Positions 62,007-64,000 of a stretch of DNA of 64,000 bases are shown one piece after another. The position numbers and the translations under genes are program-made. Every line of letters starts with the position of its first letter. The first letter of the stretch is position 1. Origin of the DNA: JBKBUF01 sp046290815 (GTDB lineage: Bacteria; Bacteroidota; Bacteroidia; Cytophagales; Cytophagaceae); assembly GCA_046290815.1 (NCBI GenBank), contig JBKBUF010000019.1, forward strand, positions 34,862-98,861, read 5' to 3'. A model generated the notes under the pieces. It did not search any database. It worked only from the letters and a program-made list of their open reading frames with translations, and was not told the DNA's origin.

Positions 62007-62909
62007 GTGAAAAGATTTTTGATTCTTATTTTTTTAATTTTTGTTTCTGAGTTTTCATATTCAAGTGCGGATACCATACTTGTGTTCGTATCCAATCCCG
62101 GGAACAAAGCATATATTAATACATATAAAAAATGGTTGAACCTTAGTGTGGGTGATTTTCTACGAGCGGAGGATTCTGTTTATGTCGATTCTTATTTGGG
62201 CTTGTTATGTAGTAACGGTTATGCGATAGAAGTCAATAAAACCGGCAAATATCTTATATCTAAACTACTACAAACGATGGTAACTAAACCATCAGCGCTG
62301 CAGCAGCAACTCATACGTACGGAAATTAAAGATTTTATTCTGGCGATGAAATCAGATCCAAGCTTACGATCCAATCCTAACAATTATGATCCATGGGTTC
62401 CTACGGTTGATAATCTTAAAATATATGTGATGAACCCCAAAGATGCTGAAACAATCGCAGATACTTTAAATATCACATGGCTTCGAGGATATTATAAAGG
62501 AATATATACTATTTCGGTTTATTCGATATTTGAAGATGTTTTGTTTACGGCGGAGACAGATAAGAATACCTATACAATAAATTTATCTCAAATCAGCGAC
62601 TCTGTTTTTACCTATAAAGTCAAGATAAAAACAGGATATATGTCCTCAGATCATTTTGCCTGCAGGAAAACTAAACCAGTGAAGAAACAAAAGGTACTTT
62701 CAGAACTTAAGATGCTGCAGGAGTTACACGATAAAAAATCTGCATTAAATTATTATTTACTTGCAAGATATTTTCAGGGCAAAGATTTATTGTTGGAAGC
62801 CAAGGATAATTACATAAAAGCAATGGAACAAGCTGAAAGCATAAGGTTCTATCCTAATGTTTACCAAAGATTTGTTTCACAATATGGCCCATCTGCAATA
62901 GAGCGATAA
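62007..62909 (+). CDS. Secreted hypothetical protein with GTG start
   Basis: The start is GTG 62007 (MKRFLILIFLIFVSEFSYSS), which gives a clear signal peptide and 300 residues. The N-terminal part is a beta/alpha domain with TILVFVSNPGNKAYINTYKK, the middle has an NLKIYVMNPKDAETI region, and the C-terminus is helical (SALNYYLLARYFQGKDLLLE). No family was recognised. It is 24 nt after the Coq4-like stop and 9 nt before the YdcF gene, probably an operon. Confidence 0.6.
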   Translation: MKRFLILIFLIFVSEFSYSSADTILVFVSNPGNKAYINTYKKWLNLSVGDFLRAEDSVYVDSYLGLLCSNGYAIEVNKTGKYLISKLLQTMVTKPSALQQQLIRTEIKDFILAMKSDPSLRSNPNNYDPWVPTVDNLKIYVMNPKDAETIADTLNITWLRGYYKGIYTISVYSIFEDVLFTAETDKNTYTINLSQISDSVFTYKVKIKTGYMSSDHFACRKTKPVKKQKVLSELKMLQELHDKKSALNYYLLARYFQGKDLLLEAKDNYIKAMEQAESIRFYPNVYQRFVSQYGPSAIER

Positions 62910-62918
62910 TGCTGATTT

Positions 62919-63476
62919 ATGAAGGTAAAACATTGGCTAAAATTTTTCTATATATTTTTTTTGCTGTTTTTGATTCATACAATTTTTATTGTTTTTGATG
63001 GACTATATGATGAATCTGGTAAGTCCACCTATGGAGTGATATTAGGCAATAAGGTGAACGAGGACGGCACATTGTCAGAGAGATTGGAGAAACGTATGCA
63101 AAAGGGTTTACAACTTTTTAGTGATTCATTAATTGATACTTTGGTTGTAAGCGGCGGGAAGGGGAAAGAAGGACATAATGAGGGTACCGTAATGGCTGAA
63201 TATTTAATAGCTCATGGAGTGCCATCCCAAAGGATAATAATAGATAATGAAGGAAATACTACTCATGCTACAGCAGTAAATTGCAGAAAGCTTTTGGATC
63301 CTCAATTCTCAGTTACAGTAATCAGTCAGTACCACCACATCAGCCGGACAAAACTGGCATTCAAAAAAGCAGGGTTTTCCGACGTAAAAGGAGCACATGC
63401 AGAATACTGTGAGATCCGAGATTTTTACTCTATTGTAAGAGAGTTTTTTGGTTATTATAAATACCTAATAAGGTAA
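62919..63476 (+). CDS. YdcF/SanA-type DUF218 protein
   Basis: The 185-residue protein has an N-terminal membrane anchor (FFYIFFLLFLIHTIFIVF) and a DUF218 domain. The latter has GVILGNKVNEDGTLSERLEK, VVSGGKGKEGHNEGTVMAEY, IIIDNEGNTTHATAVNC and QYHHISRTKLAF. Members bind nucleotide-like ligands (S-adenosylmethionine in YdcF), and some (ElyC, SanA) affect envelope biogenesis. It is probably the last gene of the co-directional run from 59791. Confidence 0.83.
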   Translation: MKVKHWLKFFYIFFLLFLIHTIFIVFDGLYDESGKSTYGVILGNKVNEDGTLSERLEKRMQKGLQLFSDSLIDTLVVSGGKGKEGHNEGTVMAEYLIAHGVPSQRIIIDNEGNTTHATAVNCRKLLDPQFSVTVISQYHHISRTKLAFKKAGFSDVKGAHAEYCEIRDFYSIVREFFGYYKYLIR

Positions 63477-63477
63477 A

Positions 63478-63508
63478 TTCGAAAATCGAAGTTCGAAACT
63501 CGAAGGGT
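63478..63508 (+). repeat. gaaactc-type heptad units
   Basis: Units gaaaatc/gaagttc/gaaactc/gaagggt lie directly after the YdcF stop, between it and the convergent last gene. Only one arm of the usual hairpin is present. Confidence 0.6.
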
Positions 63509-63554
63509 TTTAAAGTAAATCGCTAATTGATTTCTTCTATTCTTCAGAATTAAT

Positions 63555-63900
63555 TTAATTGTGAGACGTATTCTTTTCCAAGACAGATTTTAGTCCTTTC
63601 GCGTAAATTATTATTAAAATTCCCAGCAATACTTCTGTACAAGAGTAAATCAAATTGTATTTTTCATTCAAATTAAATAATAGATCATCTCTCTTGTGAA
63701 TGTAAAAGTTGAAAATATCATAAACTAGATAAGGTATGGAAAGGGTCAATGTTATTAAACCCAGGAAGATAATACCTATATGCATGAGTTCACTTTTACT
63801 TATTTTCAGGGAAATATTTCCATCATTATTTTCTCCCCAAAGTTTTATCGAAATTGCTTTTGATTTAGACAACAGCAAATAAGTGTAGTCGGTAACTACA
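63555..63900 (-). CDS. Small membrane protein, probably truncated at its N-terminus by an IS end
   Basis: The frame encodes two membrane helices (MHIGIIFLGLITLTLSIPYLV cited by position around 63715-63785, and YSCTEVLLGILIIIYAKGL). It reads upstream without an initiator other than a TTG (63878) and stays open through the IS-like repeat beyond 63900. The residues TDYTYLLLSKSKAISIKLWG before the TTG look like natural coding sequence, so the original start has probably been cut off. No family was recognised. Confidence 0.5.
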
Positions 63901-63902
63901 AC

Positions 63903-64000
63903 TGCACCAAAATCGGAAAATAAGAGTGCACCAAATTTGGCAACAAGAATGCACCAGTAATTACCTTCGTCGGGATTAAAAAACCGATGAATAATTATGA
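63903..64000 (+). mobile_element. Candidate insertion-sequence left end (IS21-like multiple terminal repeats)
   Basis: The word tgcacca occurs at 63903, 63927 and 63950, spacings 24 and 23 bp, inside longer similar units (tgcaccaaaatcgga, tgcaccaaatttggc). Repeated terminal motifs that begin with TG are typical of IS21-family ends. The transposase gene would lie right of the window. The junction with the truncated membrane-protein frame at about 63902 supports an insertion. Confidence 0.5.

Overview
The window is a chromosomal segment of a member of the Bacteroidota, most likely a Cytophagales gliding or polysaccharide-degrading bacterium of the Cytophaga/Sporocytophaga kind (lineage below phylum is inference). 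The evidence is an AT-rich genome, large secreted proteins that end in the type IX secretion system (T9SS) C-terminal sorting domain, promoters of the Bacteroidota type (TTTG, about 19 nt, TAnnTTTG), few Shine-Dalgarno sites, and typical Bacteroidota families (DUF7619, MBG, BatE-like TPR-SH3 and outer-membrane barrels). No rRNA, CRISPR array, prophage or complete insertion sequence is present. An IS-like end lies at the extreme right edge.

Region 1 (1-16.6 kb) is a surface/export locus. It holds a giant CotH-kinase protein with lamin-tail and about twenty Ig-like modules (cut by the left edge), a second lamin-tail T9SS protein, a small barrel, and a tightly overlapped operon. The operon encodes a lipoprotein, an HlyD-type adaptor, a VTC-type polyphosphate polymerase domain, a DUF4956 membrane protein and a TolC-like channel. 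CotH, VTC and DUF4956 recur together in other bacteria, but the attached trans-envelope conduit suggests a poorly described export or surface-modification system. Region 2 (16.6-29.4 kb) is housekeeping and accessory: a CoA-transferase, small membrane proteins, HTTM protein, a penicillin-binding-like serine hydrolase, a Thr/Gly low-complexity lipoprotein, an M48-like protease, a GH5 glycanase and an ABC exporter. Region 3 (29.4-32.9 kb) is a GbsR/MarR-controlled set (regulator, small membrane protein, a DCC-family gene with an in-frame stop, SRPBCC, EamA transporter) with two matching palindromes on the promoter -33 boxes.

Region 4 (33-47.8 kb) carries core genes: tRNA-Gln, prs, rplY, pth, metG, typA and tRNA-Lys, plus a 1313-residue T9SS protein. 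Region 5 (48-57 kb) has a secreted GH16-CBM6-MBG glucanase, a porin-like protein, deoC, an orphan periplasmic/barrel protein, an aldo-keto reductase and tRNA-Leu. Region 6 (57-64 kb) has a tandemly duplicated lipoprotein, a single-domain voltage-gated cation channel with a CaV-like filter, and a co-directional run of a zinc-ribbon TPR protein, a membrane metalloprotease, a Coq4-like protein, a secreted protein and a YdcF protein. The last gene appears truncated by an IS end.

A recurring feature of the whole window is that intergenic spaces are filled with short tandem arrays whose sequence differs from site to site but whose unit is always 7 bp. They tend to form long imperfect hairpins between convergent genes, or sit directly against start codons, and at several genes they encode the last or first few residues of the protein.
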